A stretch of 64,000 nt of DNA from positions 1 to 64,000 of the forward strand of contig DASPLX010000059.1 of NCBI GenBank assembly GCA_035627375.1, in the 5' to 3' direction. The notes under the pieces are model-generated. The model ran no database searches. It saw only the letters and a program-made list of their open reading frames with translations, and was not told the origin of the DNA. Source of the stretch: DASPLX01 sp035627375. GTDB taxonomy: Bacteria; Pseudomonadota; Gammaproteobacteria; Burkholderiales; Burkholderiaceae_D. The translations under genes and the position numbers were made by a program. Of the stretch, positions 8,910 to 17,598 are shown piece by piece (the first letter of the stretch is position 1; each line of letters starts with the position of its first letter).

Positions 8910-9766
8910 CCCTGGATCTTCTGGCGGAACAGCGTGCGTGCGAGGATATTCAATCCGAGCACGCCGAAGGTGATCAGCAAGGCGCCGCCCCAAGCGAGCC
9001 CGCGCCAGTTGTCATACGGGCTCATCGCAAACTGGAAAATCACGACCGGCAGATTGGCCATCGGCGCATTCATGTCGGTGCTGAAGAACTGGTTGTTCAG
9101 CGCGGTGAACAGCAGCGGCGCCGTCTCGCCGGAAACGCGCGCCAGCGCCAGCAGGACGCCGGTGATCACGCCGGCTTTCACCGCGCGCAGGCGCACCATC
9201 AGCGCGACTTTCCAGCGCGGCGCGCCGAGCGCGAAGGCGGCTTCGAGCAATCCGTGCGGCACCAGTTTCAGCATGTTGTCGGTCGTGCGCACCACGACCG
9301 GGACGGCGATCAGCGAGATCGCGAAGGTGCCGGCCCAGCCGGAGAAATGTTTCACGTTCGCGACATAGATCGCGTACACGAACAAGCCGATCGCGATCGA
9401 AGGCGCCGACAGCATGATGTCGACGACGAAGCGCGTGACCTTGGCGATCGGGCTGCGGTCGCCGTACTCGGCCAGGTAGATGCCGGCCAGGATGCCGATC
9501 GGCGTGGACAGCGCGGTCGAAATGCCGACCATCAGCAAGCTGCCGACGATGGCGTTGAGCAAGCCGCCGCCGTCGCTGCCGGGGGCCGGCGTGGTTTGCG
9601 TGAACACCGCGAGCGACAAGCCGCCGGCTCCCTTGAACAGCAGGGTTGCCAGGATCCACAGCAGGAAACTGAGGCCGACCGCCATCGCGAGGAAGGAGGC
9701 GGCGATGCCGGCGCGATGCGCCCACAGCCGCCGGCGGTACACCGGATTGTTGGCGGAAGCATTCAT
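8906..9766 (-). CDS. pstA: Phosphate ABC transporter permease PstA
   Basis: A 286-aa inner-membrane permease with about six hydrophobic helices and the EAA-loop motif for ATPase contact in [16 protein letters not shown]. Together with PstC it forms the phosphate channel. The ATG at 9764-9766 overlaps the pstC stop (ATGA) and the 3' end overlaps pstB (ATGA), so pstC, pstA and pstB are translationally linked. The sequence [16 protein letters not shown] is typical of PstA. Confidence 0.95.
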   Translation of the reverse strand: MNASANNPVYRRRLWAHRAGIAASFLAMAVGLSFLLWILATLLFKGAGGLSLAVFTQTTPAPGSDGGGLLNAIVGSLLMVGISTALSTPIGILAGIYLAEYGDRSPIAKVTRFVVDIMLSAPSIAIGLFVYAIYVANVKHFSGWAGTFAISLIAVPVVVRTTDNMLKLVPHGLLEAAFALGAPRWKVALMVRLRAVKAGVITGVLLALARVSGETAPLLFTALNNQFFSTDMNAPMANLPVVIFQFAMSPYDNWRGLAWGGALLITFGVLGLNILARTLFRQKIQG

Positions 9767-10782
9767 TTCGCGCCCTCCTTGCGCTGCATGCCGGCCAGCA
9801 TCAGCTTGGCCGCCGCCAGCACGATGAACGTGATCACGAACAGGATCAGGCCGAGCGCGAACAGCGACGACACGTGGAGCGTCGATTCGGCTTCGGCGAA
9901 TTCGTTGGCGAGCGTGGAGGCGATGCTGTTGCCGGCGGCGAACAGCGACCACGACAGGTGATGCGCGTTGCCGATGACGAAGGTCACGGCCATGGTTTCG
10001 CCGAGCGCGCGGCCGAGGCCGAGCATGACGCCGCCGACCACGCCGTTCTTGGTGTACGGCAGCACGACCTTGCGCACGACCTCCCACTTGGTGCAGCCGA
10101 GGCCGTAGGCCGATTCCTTCAGCACCGGCGGCACGACTTCGAACACGTCGCGCATCACCGAAGAGATGAAGGGAATGATCATGACCGCGAGGATCAGGCC
10201 GGCGGTCAGGATGCCGATGCCCATGGCGGGGCCGGAGAACAGCTTGCCGATCCCCGGCAGCTGGCCGAGCGTGGCGGCGAGCAGCGGCTGGACGTGATCG
10301 CCGAAGAAAGGGGCAAAGATGAAGAGGCCCCACATGCCGTAGATGATGCTGGGCACTCCGGCCAGCAGTTCGACCGCCGTGCCGAGCGGGCGGCGCAGCC
10401 AGATCGGGCAGATCTCGGTCAGGAACAGCGCGATGCCGAAGCTCAGCGGGAAAGCGAGCAGCAGCGCGATCAGCGAGGTGGCGAGCGTGCCGACGATCGC
10501 GATCAGGGCGCCGTAATTGTCGTTGACCGGGTCCCACTCGATCGTCGTGATGAACCCTGCGCCGAAATGCTTGAACGCGGGCCAGGCGCCGATCATCAGC
10601 GACGCCAGGATGCCGGCGAGGGCCAGCAATACCGCCAGTGCGAACGCCAGCGTGATCTTGTGGAACAGGAAATCCTGCACGCGCTGCCTGCGCATGACGG
10701 CCGACATCCGCCGGTGGGCGGCGGATGTCGGCTCCTCGACGCGCGGCGCGGGCATGTTCATGGCGATGGAAGAATTCGTCAT
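9763..10782 (-). CDS. pstC: Phosphate ABC transporter permease PstC
   Basis: A 339-aa inner-membrane permease with about six helices and a ~45-residue cytoplasmic N-terminal lead. The EAA-type coupling loop appears as [19 protein letters not shown], and [17 protein letters not shown] is highly typical of PstC. It partners PstA, PstB and the binding protein PstS. The start is 49 bp downstream of the pstS stop. Alternative ATGs 7 and 9 codons further in cannot be excluded. Confidence 0.95.
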   Translation of the reverse strand: MTNSSIAMNMPAPRVEEPTSAAHRRMSAVMRRQRVQDFLFHKITLAFALAVLLALAGILASLMIGAWPAFKHFGAGFITTIEWDPVNDNYGALIAIVGTLATSLIALLLAFPLSFGIALFLTEICPIWLRRPLGTAVELLAGVPSIIYGMWGLFIFAPFFGDHVQPLLAATLGQLPGIGKLFSGPAMGIGILTAGLILAVMIIPFISSVMRDVFEVVPPVLKESAYGLGCTKWEVVRKVVLPYTKNGVVGGVMLGLGRALGETMAVTFVIGNAHHLSWSLFAAGNSIASTLANEFAEAESTLHVSSLFALGLILFVITFIVLAAAKLMLAGMQRKEGAK

Positions 10783-10831
10783 AAATCTTGTCGCTCGGCG
10801 TCGCAGGTTGAAAAAGAACCGGTTGCAAGCA

Positions 10832-11875
10832 TTACCAGATCGCCTTGCCGGAAGCGTCCTTCAGCTGCGCCTTCCAGGCATCCTGGATCAGTTTCACGAC
10901 CGGCGCCGGCATCGCGACATAATCGAGTTCGGCGGCCATCGCCTCGCCTTTCTTGAACGCCCAGTCGAAGAACTTTAGCACTTCCTTGCCCTTGGCGGCG
11001 TCGGCCTGCGACTTGTGCATCAGGATGAAGGAGGCGCCCGTGATCGGCCAGCTGGCCTTGCCGGGCTGGTCGGTCAGGATGACGGCGAAGCCCGGCGTCT
11101 TGGCCCAGTCGGCGCCGGCCGCGGCGGCCTTGAAGTTCTCGTCGTCGGGCGAGACGAACTGGCCGTCGCGGTTCTTCAACTGCGCGTATTTCATGCCGTT
11201 CTTCTTGGCATAAGCATACTCGACATAGCCGATCGCGCCCTTGATGCGCTGCACGTTGGCTGCCACGCCTTCATTGCCCTTGCCGCCCACGCCGACAGGC
11301 CATTTGACGGCGGCTTCGGCGCCGACCCTTGCCTTGAAGTCGGGGCTGACCTTGGACAGGTAATCGGTGAACAGGAAGGTCGTGCCGGAACCGTCGGCGC
11401 GATGCACCACGGTGATGTCGGCGGCCGGCAGCGTTGCGCCCTGATTGATGGCTGCGATTTCGGGAGCGTTCCACTTGGTGATCTTGCCCAGGTAGATCGC
11501 GGCCAGCACTTCGCCGGTCAGTTTCAACTGGCCCGGCTTGATGCCTTCGAAGTTCACGACCGGAACCACGCCGCCCATGACGGCCGGGAATTGCATCAAG
11601 CCGCCGGCTTCGAGTTCTTCCGCCTTGAGCGGCTTGTCGGAAGCGCCGAAATCGACCGTCTTGGCCTTGATCTGTTTGATGCCGCCGCCGGAACCGATCG
11701 ACTGGTAGTTCAAGCCGACATTGGTTTCCTTCTTGTAGGCTTCGGCCCATTTGGCATAGATCGGATACGGGAAAGTCGCCCCGGCGCCGGTGAGATCGAC
11801 GGCGAAGGCGGAAGAAAACACCGTGGAAGCGCCCGCGGCGACCGCCACGGTTTTCAGAAACTGGGTAACTTTCAT
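10832..11875 (-). CDS. pstS: Periplasmic phosphate-binding protein PstS
   Basis: A 347-aa secreted phosphate-binding protein, first gene of the operon. A signal peptide (residues 1-25, cleavage after SSAFA) precedes the mature start [18 protein letters not shown]. Phosphate-binding segments [18 protein letters not shown] and [10 protein letters not shown] are all recognisable. The ATG at 11875 has AAGGAG 6 nt upstream; a longer in-frame start ten codons earlier would place unlike residues before the signal. A PHO box lies 52-69 bp upstream, giving direct PhoB control. Confidence 0.97.
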   Translation of the reverse strand: MKVTQFLKTVAVAAGASTVFSSAFAVDLTGAGATFPYPIYAKWAEAYKKETNVGLNYQSIGSGGGIKQIKAKTVDFGASDKPLKAEELEAGGLMQFPAVMGGVVPVVNFEGIKPGQLKLTGEVLAAIYLGKITKWNAPEIAAINQGATLPAADITVVHRADGSGTTFLFTDYLSKVSPDFKARVGAEAAVKWPVGVGGKGNEGVAANVQRIKGAIGYVEYAYAKKNGMKYAQLKNRDGQFVSPDDENFKAAAAGADWAKTPGFAVILTDQPGKASWPITGASFILMHKSQADAAKGKEVLKFFDWAFKKGEAMAAELDYVAMPAPVVKLIQDAWKAQLKDASGKAIW

Positions 11876-11910
11876 GACCTGCTCCTTATGAGGAAAGTGG
11901 AACAAGGCGC

Positions 11911-11984
11911 ACTGTAAGGATGAAATATGACAGCTTTATGACAAGGCAACGGCCTGATGACAAGTTGAAATTTTTCGATGACAG
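11911..11984 (-). promoter_or_regulatory. PHO box array and -10 of the pstS promoter
   Basis: Reading the minus strand, two PhoB half-sites TTGTCAT (11938-11944) and CTGTCAT (11927-11933) lie 11 bp apart, the spacing of a canonical PHO box. A -10-like TACAGT (11911-11916) follows 10 bp downstream, as expected where PhoB replaces -35 recognition. Two further half-sites, TTGTCAT (11957-11963) and CTGTCAT (11978-11984), lie upstream and are 21 bp from one another, suggesting additional, less well phased PhoB binding. The predicted transcript starts about 28 nt before pstS. Confidence 0.85.
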
Positions 11985-12098
11985 GCGCCGGCCGCCACCG
12001 AAACATGTCATCGTCTTGTCGTTTTGTCTTGAAGGCAACCCTCTCGTACGGGGTTCTGCGGTCTTTGACCGGTGTCGCGTCGCGATGTGCCCTCTGCA

Positions 12099-12494
12099 TC
12101 AGCGCAGCGGCCAGAGCGGAGGAGGTTCGGAGGGAAGCGGGACGAATTCCTTGACCGGCGCCGGAGCGGCGGGAGCCGGCATTTGCCCGGAGTTCGATGC
12201 GAAAGTCGACGGCGCGCCGAAATAAGCGCGCATTTCCCGCAGGTTGCGTTGAATCCTTTCATCATGCGGCGCCAGCAGGGCGGCCCGTTCGAGCAGGATC
12301 CGGCCGGTCGCCGGATCGCCCTGCCGGATGTACCGGACGGCGAGCTCATTCAGCGCCTCGGGATCTTCGTGGCCGCCGTTCGATACCTGCGGCATGGCCG
12401 GCGACGCTTCGCGCCGCGCGTAGGAATCCTCGGCCGCTGCGGGAGCGGCGATCACGGCAGCGGCAAGCAGGAGGGCGATGAACGGGCGCGGCAT
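12099..12494 (-). CDS. Small exported TPR-like protein at the end of the bcs operon
   Basis: A 131-aa protein with a clear Sec signal (MPRPFIALLLAAAVIAAPAAA, cleavage near residue 21). Residues ~45-85 form one TPR-like helical pair (ALNELAVRYIRQGDPATGRI, then LLERAALLAPHDERIQRNL). The C-terminal 45 residues are rich in Pro and Ala. It begins 5 nt after the bcsC stop on the same strand, so it is almost certainly cotranscribed with bcsB-bcsZ-bcsC and acts in the periplasm. A role beside the TPR domain of BcsC is a reasonable guess, but the family is not recognised. Confidence 0.7.
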   Translation of the reverse strand: MPRPFIALLLAAAVIAAPAAAEDSYARREASPAMPQVSNGGHEDPEALNELAVRYIRQGDPATGRILLERAALLAPHDERIQRNLREMRAYFGAPSTFASNSGQMPAPAAPAPVKEFVPLPSEPPPLWPLR

Positions 12495-12499
12495 GATCG

Positions 12500-15400
12500 T
12501 CAATATTGCGAACTCGGCACCACCGGTTCCGGCGGGAACAATACGGGGCGGGCGGCATGCCGATCGACCGCGTAACGCAAATACAAGAGAAAACGGTTGG
12601 GCGTGTAATCGGCCGAGCGGTCCACTTCCATGCGCCCGCCGATGAACAGCGCCGGACCCCATTGATATTCCCATGCCGCGGCGAACGACCGGCTGGGACT
12701 GCGTGTGCTGGATCCTGCCGCGTAATGGGGATCCGTTCCACCGGCGGCCGCCAACGCCTCGGCTTGGCTTTGCAAGCCGGCATCGGTTGGATAATAAGGG
12801 GCCGCTCCGGTACGCGACCAGGAAAGGGCGAACGCGCCGCGCAAGGTGAAGGAAAACCGGACGCCGCGTTGCCCGTAGGTCAGGGGTAGAGAGAACGACT
12901 TGAACGAATGCGGGCTGTAATAGCCGCCGTGGCCGAAGCTATATTCCCCGGCGTTCTCGCGGTGGCGCCACAGCATGGCGGTCGCGCCGACGGTGAACAG
13001 GCGGTCCTGTTCGTTGATCGCGCGCCAATAGCCGCCGGCCATCAATTGCAGGCGATCGTTGGCCAGCACGTTTTTCCCGCTGATCCGGTGCAATCCCAGC
13101 GACGACCAGGCGCCGAAACTGCCGCCCTCGTCCTTGCTCAAACCCAAGCGCAGGCCGGTGGCCGTCACGCCGCCCCAGATCCTGCCGGTATGGGGATCGC
13201 GGGTACCGGCATAAGATAACAGGCTGCCGGTGAGCGGCCGCCGCGACAAATCGACCGAGTAGGAAAACGGCCCGAGATCGCCCTTGTGCAACACCCCCCC
13301 GACGAGGCGGCGGACCCGAAAGCCGAGCGGCGTGGTGCCGATATCCACCCTCGTCGTTTCGTCCTGGTAACCGGCGCCGAGCGCCACTCCGTGCGCGCGC
13401 TGGCGCCGCAGGTCGAAGCCGCATGCGCCCTGGCACAACAACATCGCCCCGAAACGTTCCGCGTCGCCGACGTCAGCCAGGTCGAGCATTCCGCTGTCGA
13501 TGCGCACGGCGTCCACGCGATAGAACCGGCGCCGGTCGCCGTCTCCGCCGGGCCGCCATTCGAGCGTGAATTCCTTGGCGTCGTAACGGGATGTTCCGGC
13601 GCTTCCCGCCCGGCTGCGCCAGTCGAGCGCCGACGAGACCCAGCCATTGTGTTGATCGAGCAATTCCGCCAGCTGGCGGTATGCCCGCTCCGGCTCGCGC
13701 GGCGCCCGCGCGGCGAGTTCCGTCGTCAGCCGGCTTTCTTCCGGCACACCGGAGGAAACGACGCGCCGTACCGCCGATAGCGCAGACGCCTCTTCCGCCG
13801 GCCGGCGTTGCGCTTCGGCGGCCAGCGAGCGCTGCAGGAAATCGATCGCCTGCCCGGTCCTGCCGTCGCGCCGGGCAAGCTGCCCCGCGAGGGCGAGCAA
13901 GCGCGGATGCGCGGGCGCGGTTTCCAAGGCCGATTCGGCGGTCCTGCGCGCGCCGGCATGGTCGCCGAGCTCGATCAGGGCGTTTGCCAGCGCGGCCGAA
14001 AAATCGGCGCCGCGCGCGCGCGGCGATTCGAGCTGCCGCCGGATAAGTTCCAGCGCTTCTTCTTTCCTGCCCGCCGCGACCTGCGTTTCGATCAGGCCGA
14101 GCGCCGCCGCGCTGTCGTCCGGAACCGCCTGCAACAACCGGGCGTAGCTGTGGGCCGCCTCGGCCGGGCGGCCGGCGGCGCGCAGTACGGCTGCCTCGGC
14201 ATGCAGCAGGCGTCCCGCCTGCGCCGGGTCCGAGGGTCGGCCGTAGTCTTGCAGCAGCCGTAATGCATCGGCATGGCGTCCCGCGCGCGACGCCGCGTCC
14301 GCCTGCCGCAACGATAGCGACAGCCGCAGTTCCGCCAGGGTTTCGCGCTGCTGCGCCGTGGGAATCGCGCCCTGCCCGTTCCCTTCGCCCTCGCGGCCGC
14401 CGGCGACGGCGAGCCGATCCAGTTCCGCAGCCAGTTCGGCATCGGCGCGCATGCGGTCGAGCAGCCGGGCCCGGCGCAGCTGCCGGTCGAGCGCCTGCGG
14501 CCCCGGTTGCGGCGGCAAATCGGCCAGCAGGCGGCGCGCGGCTTCCTGCTCGCCGATGTCGAGCCAGGCGGCCGCAAGTTCGAGCAGCAGATCGGGGTCG
14601 GCGCCGAGCGCCGTCTGCGCCTCGGCCAGCATCCTGGCGGCGGCCGCGTTCAATCCGGCGGCGGCCAGCATGGCGGCGCGCCGGCCCTGGAGAGTGACCC
14701 AGAGCCGGCGCTGCAGCGCCGTCATGCCGGCGCTGCGCTCCGGCGGCGCGATCTGTTCGAGACTCAGCAAGGCCTCGGATTCGCGCTCGGCGCCGGCCTG
14801 GAACAAGGCTTGCGCATACTGGGCCGCGGGATCGCGCGGCCGGCGCAGCAGCAAGGCATCGAACAAGGCTTGCCCGCGCTTGGCGCCCTCCGCCGCGCCG
14901 TGCCGGCGGACGTACAAGCGGGCAAGATCGTGGCGCGACCAGGGATCGTCGGGATCGATGGCGATCGCTTCCTCGAGCACGGCGATCGCGGCGTCGGGTT
15001 TTCCTTCGCCGGCCAGCAGATCGGCCCGGTCGCGCAGCAGGCTGGCACGCAGCGGGTTGAGCGCCTGGTCGACCGTCTTGCGCAATGCCGGCTGCAACGC
15101 GGCAAGCATCGCGTCGGCTTCGGCGGCGCGGCCGGCCCGCAAATGCAAGCCGATCAAGCCGCTCCAGCCATCCGCATTGGCGGGAGCCAGGGCCAGCGCG
15201 CCGCGATAAGCTTGCTCGGCATCGGCGATGCGTCCGCGGTCGGCATGCAGGCGCGCCAGCGACAACAACGCATTCGGTTCGCGCGGATCGATGGCCCTGG
15301 CCTCGCGCAGCAAGGTCTCCGCGCGCTCGAATTCCCGCGCTTCCCGGGCTTCCCCAGCCCGCCGCAGCACACCCCAATACCGGGCGATGTTCAGCATGTT

Positions 15401-16483
15401 CATCCATCGCGCGCGTTGCGCGGGGTCGAGCCGGACGGCTTGCGCGAAATGCGTCTCCGCTTCCTCGTGGCGCCCCTGCCGCATGCGCAACACGCCGATC
15501 GCGCCGACCGTCTCCGCATCGCCCGGCCGCCCTTCGATCGCCTGGCGCAGCCGCTCCTCGGCTTCGTCCAGCTTGCCGCCGTCCAACAGCGCCAGGCCGT
15601 CCAGCTTGGCGCGATAGCGAGGATCGGCCAGCAGCCGGCGCCGCGCCTCGACGGTCCTGGCGACGCTCTCCATTTTTTCCCGGACCAGGCTGTCGTTCGG
15701 TTCCTGCGCCAGGTAATCCTTGAACAAGGGAAGGCTCTCGGCCGCCGGATCGAGCCGCAGGACGACGCGCCGCCACGCGGCGCGCGCCTGGCGTGACAGC
15801 GATGCGTCGCGGCTCAATTCGATGATCGTCTTCAACGCGGCCCGATCCAGCGGCGGGCGCGCGGTCAGGTGCTCGGCCAGCGCCAGCCGGATGCGCCGGT
15901 TGTCGGGATGCTCGCGGCTCAGCCTGGAAAGCCCTGCGCGCGCCGGCTCCCATCCGTTCGGCGCGGCCGCCACCAGTTGCCAGTACTCCAGCGCCAGGTC
16001 GTTGTCGGGCGCGATGTCGGCTCCCAGGGCGCGAAATGCCTGCAGCGCTTCCTCGATCCGTCCCGTCTTCGCCAAGCGGCGCGCCTGGGCCAGCCGCTCC
16101 CGGTCCGCACTCTTGAGCCTGATCAGCGCCGCCAGCCGCGCAACGTCGGGATGAGCGGGATGGCGCTCGCGCAGGCGCCGCAGCGTGCCCTCGGCTTCCC
16201 CGATCTGTCCGGCGCGCGCCTGGACGCGCGCCAGCAGCGCCAGGCCGTCGGGATGATCCGGCGCGACGCGAAACAGCTTGTTCAGCACCTCGCGCACCAT
16301 GTAGTCGCGGTCGCGCGACGACCACATGCGCGCCTGGTCGAGCAGGGCGGCCTGCGCCGCGCCCGCCGCGGCGGCGTTATCCTGCCCGGCGCCGCCGTTC
16401 CCGGCTCCGGTCCCGGCGCCGAGCGCGGGCGCTGCCAGGCCGACGCCGAGCGCCAGCGACATCAATTCGCGCCGCATGTCCAT
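12500..16483 (-). CDS. bcsC: Cellulose synthase outer-membrane export subunit BcsC
   Basis: A 1327-aa protein that carries cellulose through the periplasm and outer membrane. A signal peptide (residues 1-22) is followed by ~950 residues of tetratricopeptide repeats (many copies of patterns like AEQAYRGALALAPANADGW and ALLSLARLHADRGR). The C-terminal ~350 residues form the BcsC beta-barrel, beginning near WVSSALDWRSR and ending with aromatic-rich strands and FLLYLRYAVDRH. The ATG at 16483 overlaps the bcsZ 3' end by 22 bp. A later ATG (16462) would remove the positive n-region of the signal, so the earlier start is preferred. Length exceeds E. coli BcsC (1157 aa) because of extra TPRs. Confidence 0.95.
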   Translation of the reverse strand: MDMRRELMSLALGVGLAAPALGAGTGAGNGGAGQDNAAAAGAAQAALLDQARMWSSRDRDYMVREVLNKLFRVAPDHPDGLALLARVQARAGQIGEAEGTLRRLRERHPAHPDVARLAALIRLKSADRERLAQARRLAKTGRIEEALQAFRALGADIAPDNDLALEYWQLVAAAPNGWEPARAGLSRLSREHPDNRRIRLALAEHLTARPPLDRAALKTIIELSRDASLSRQARAAWRRVVLRLDPAAESLPLFKDYLAQEPNDSLVREKMESVARTVEARRRLLADPRYRAKLDGLALLDGGKLDEAEERLRQAIEGRPGDAETVGAIGVLRMRQGRHEEAETHFAQAVRLDPAQRARWMNMLNIARYWGVLRRAGEAREAREFERAETLLREARAIDPREPNALLSLARLHADRGRIADAEQAYRGALALAPANADGWSGLIGLHLRAGRAAEADAMLAALQPALRKTVDQALNPLRASLLRDRADLLAGEGKPDAAIAVLEEAIAIDPDDPWSRHDLARLYVRRHGAAEGAKRGQALFDALLLRRPRDPAAQYAQALFQAGAERESEALLSLEQIAPPERSAGMTALQRRLWVTLQGRRAAMLAAAGLNAAAARMLAEAQTALGADPDLLLELAAAWLDIGEQEAARRLLADLPPQPGPQALDRQLRRARLLDRMRADAELAAELDRLAVAGGREGEGNGQGAIPTAQQRETLAELRLSLSLRQADAASRAGRHADALRLLQDYGRPSDPAQAGRLLHAEAAVLRAAGRPAEAAHSYARLLQAVPDDSAAALGLIETQVAAGRKEEALELIRRQLESPRARGADFSAALANALIELGDHAGARRTAESALETAPAHPRLLALAGQLARRDGRTGQAIDFLQRSLAAEAQRRPAEEASALSAVRRVVSSGVPEESRLTTELAARAPREPERAYRQLAELLDQHNGWVSSALDWRSRAGSAGTSRYDAKEFTLEWRPGGDGDRRRFYRVDAVRIDSGMLDLADVGDAERFGAMLLCQGACGFDLRRQRAHGVALGAGYQDETTRVDIGTTPLGFRVRRLVGGVLHKGDLGPFSYSVDLSRRPLTGSLLSYAGTRDPHTGRIWGGVTATGLRLGLSKDEGGSFGAWSSLGLHRISGKNVLANDRLQLMAGGYWRAINEQDRLFTVGATAMLWRHRENAGEYSFGHGGYYSPHSFKSFSLPLTYGQRGVRFSFTLRGAFALSWSRTGAAPYYPTDAGLQSQAEALAAAGGTDPHYAAGSSTRSPSRSFAAAWEYQWGPALFIGGRMEVDRSADYTPNRFLLYLRYAVDRHAARPVLFPPEPVVPSSQY

Positions 16484-17598
16484 TGGATGAGCAAGGCGCC
16501 GTCGCGCGCAAAGCGATAGCGGCCATCCATCCAGCCGAGACCGAACAGCCCGAGCGCCTGCTCATAGTAGTTGTCCGCGCGCTCCAGCGCCGCCTTGGCC
16601 TCGATCCGCAAGCGCTGCTGGGCCGCCAGGTCGGCCCGCCCGGAAGCCTGCAGGAACGGCAGCAGCGCGGCGGAAAATCCGGCCGGGCCGGCGCCCTTGG
16701 CGATGCCGCTGCGGGTGTCGACCTCCAGAGGCGGCGTGCCTTGCTCCGCCACGTGCCGCGCCATCGGCGCCAGGGCGGCGAGCAGCGCGGGGCGCGCCGG
16801 CTCGTCCTCGGCCAGCATGCCGGCCCACAGATAGACGCGGATCGCGTTGAAGCTGCCGACCGCGTTCGATTCCGGATCCGGCCGGAAACCGCCGTCCGCC
16901 TGGTAGATCACCCACTCCGGGGCGAAACCCTTGGGCGCGGAACGCACGACGATCTCGACGGCGCCGGCCGCGACCTCCTTCCATGCGGAATCCGGAAACA
17001 GGCCGGCCAGGCGCTGCACCAGCTGAAGCGGAAAATAGCTCGGATTCAGGCGCGCCGTTCCCGCGCGCGGCTGGAAGCCGCGCGGACCGGGCAGCACGGT
17101 TCGCCCCAAGCCCGGCAATTGCACGCTTTCCTCGCGCAAGATGCGCTCCGCCAGCAACTGCCCGAGCGCCGCGTATTTCGGCATCCGCCACAGGCGTCCG
17201 GCTTCGAGCAGGCTGTAAGCGATCCACATGTCCGAATCCGACGCGGCATTGTCGTCGATCACGCCCCAGGCGTTCTCGTTCTGCTTGCCCCATTGCCATG
17301 CCGGCAGGCGCGCCGTGAGGTCGCCGCCGGCGAGATTGTCTTCGGTCCAGCGCAAAATGCTCGCGAATGCCGCCGGATCGTTGGCGACCAGCGCGAAGAA
17401 CAGGCCGTAGGACTGGCCCTCGGAAGTGGTATGGGCGACCGGATCGATGACTCGCCCGCTGTCGGCGACGAAACGCGCCCGGAAGCTCTCCCAGGCCGGC
17501 CAGCGTCCGCACGCGGCGGTATCCGCCGCCCATGCGCTGCCGACCGCGGCCGCGGCCAGCACGGCGAGCGCGACTCTTTGCGCGATAGAGCTTCTCAT
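16462..17598 (-). CDS. bcsZ: Periplasmic endo-1,4-beta-glucanase BcsZ (GH8), Asn at the usual catalytic base
   Basis: A 378-aa GH8 endoglucanase of the cellulose operon. A signal peptide (1-25) precedes the (alpha/alpha)6 barrel. The general acid is Glu60 in TTSEGQSYG, and Asp116/Asp121 lie in VIDDNAASDSD. The segment aligned with E. coli SSYDAIRVYMW (base Asp243) reads GSFNAIRVYLW here, so the base position is Asn251 (codon AAC at 16846-16848). The enzyme may be weak, inactive, or use another base as proposed for some GH8 subfamilies. The start ATG overlaps the bcsB stop (ATGA) and the 3' end overlaps bcsC. BcsZ normally trims or releases glucan chains in the periplasm. Confidence 0.93.
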   Translation of the reverse strand: MRSSIAQRVALAVLAAAAVGSAWAADTAACGRWPAWESFRARFVADSGRVIDPVAHTTSEGQSYGLFFALVANDPAAFASILRWTEDNLAGGDLTARLPAWQWGKQNENAWGVIDDNAASDSDMWIAYSLLEAGRLWRMPKYAALGQLLAERILREESVQLPGLGRTVLPGPRGFQPRAGTARLNPSYFPLQLVQRLAGLFPDSAWKEVAAGAVEIVVRSAPKGFAPEWVIYQADGGFRPDPESNAVGSFNAIRVYLWAGMLAEDEPARPALLAALAPMARHVAEQGTPPLEVDTRSGIAKGAGPAGFSAALLPFLQASGRADLAAQQRLRIEAKAALERADNYYEQALGLFGLGWMDGRYRFARDGALLIQWTCGAN

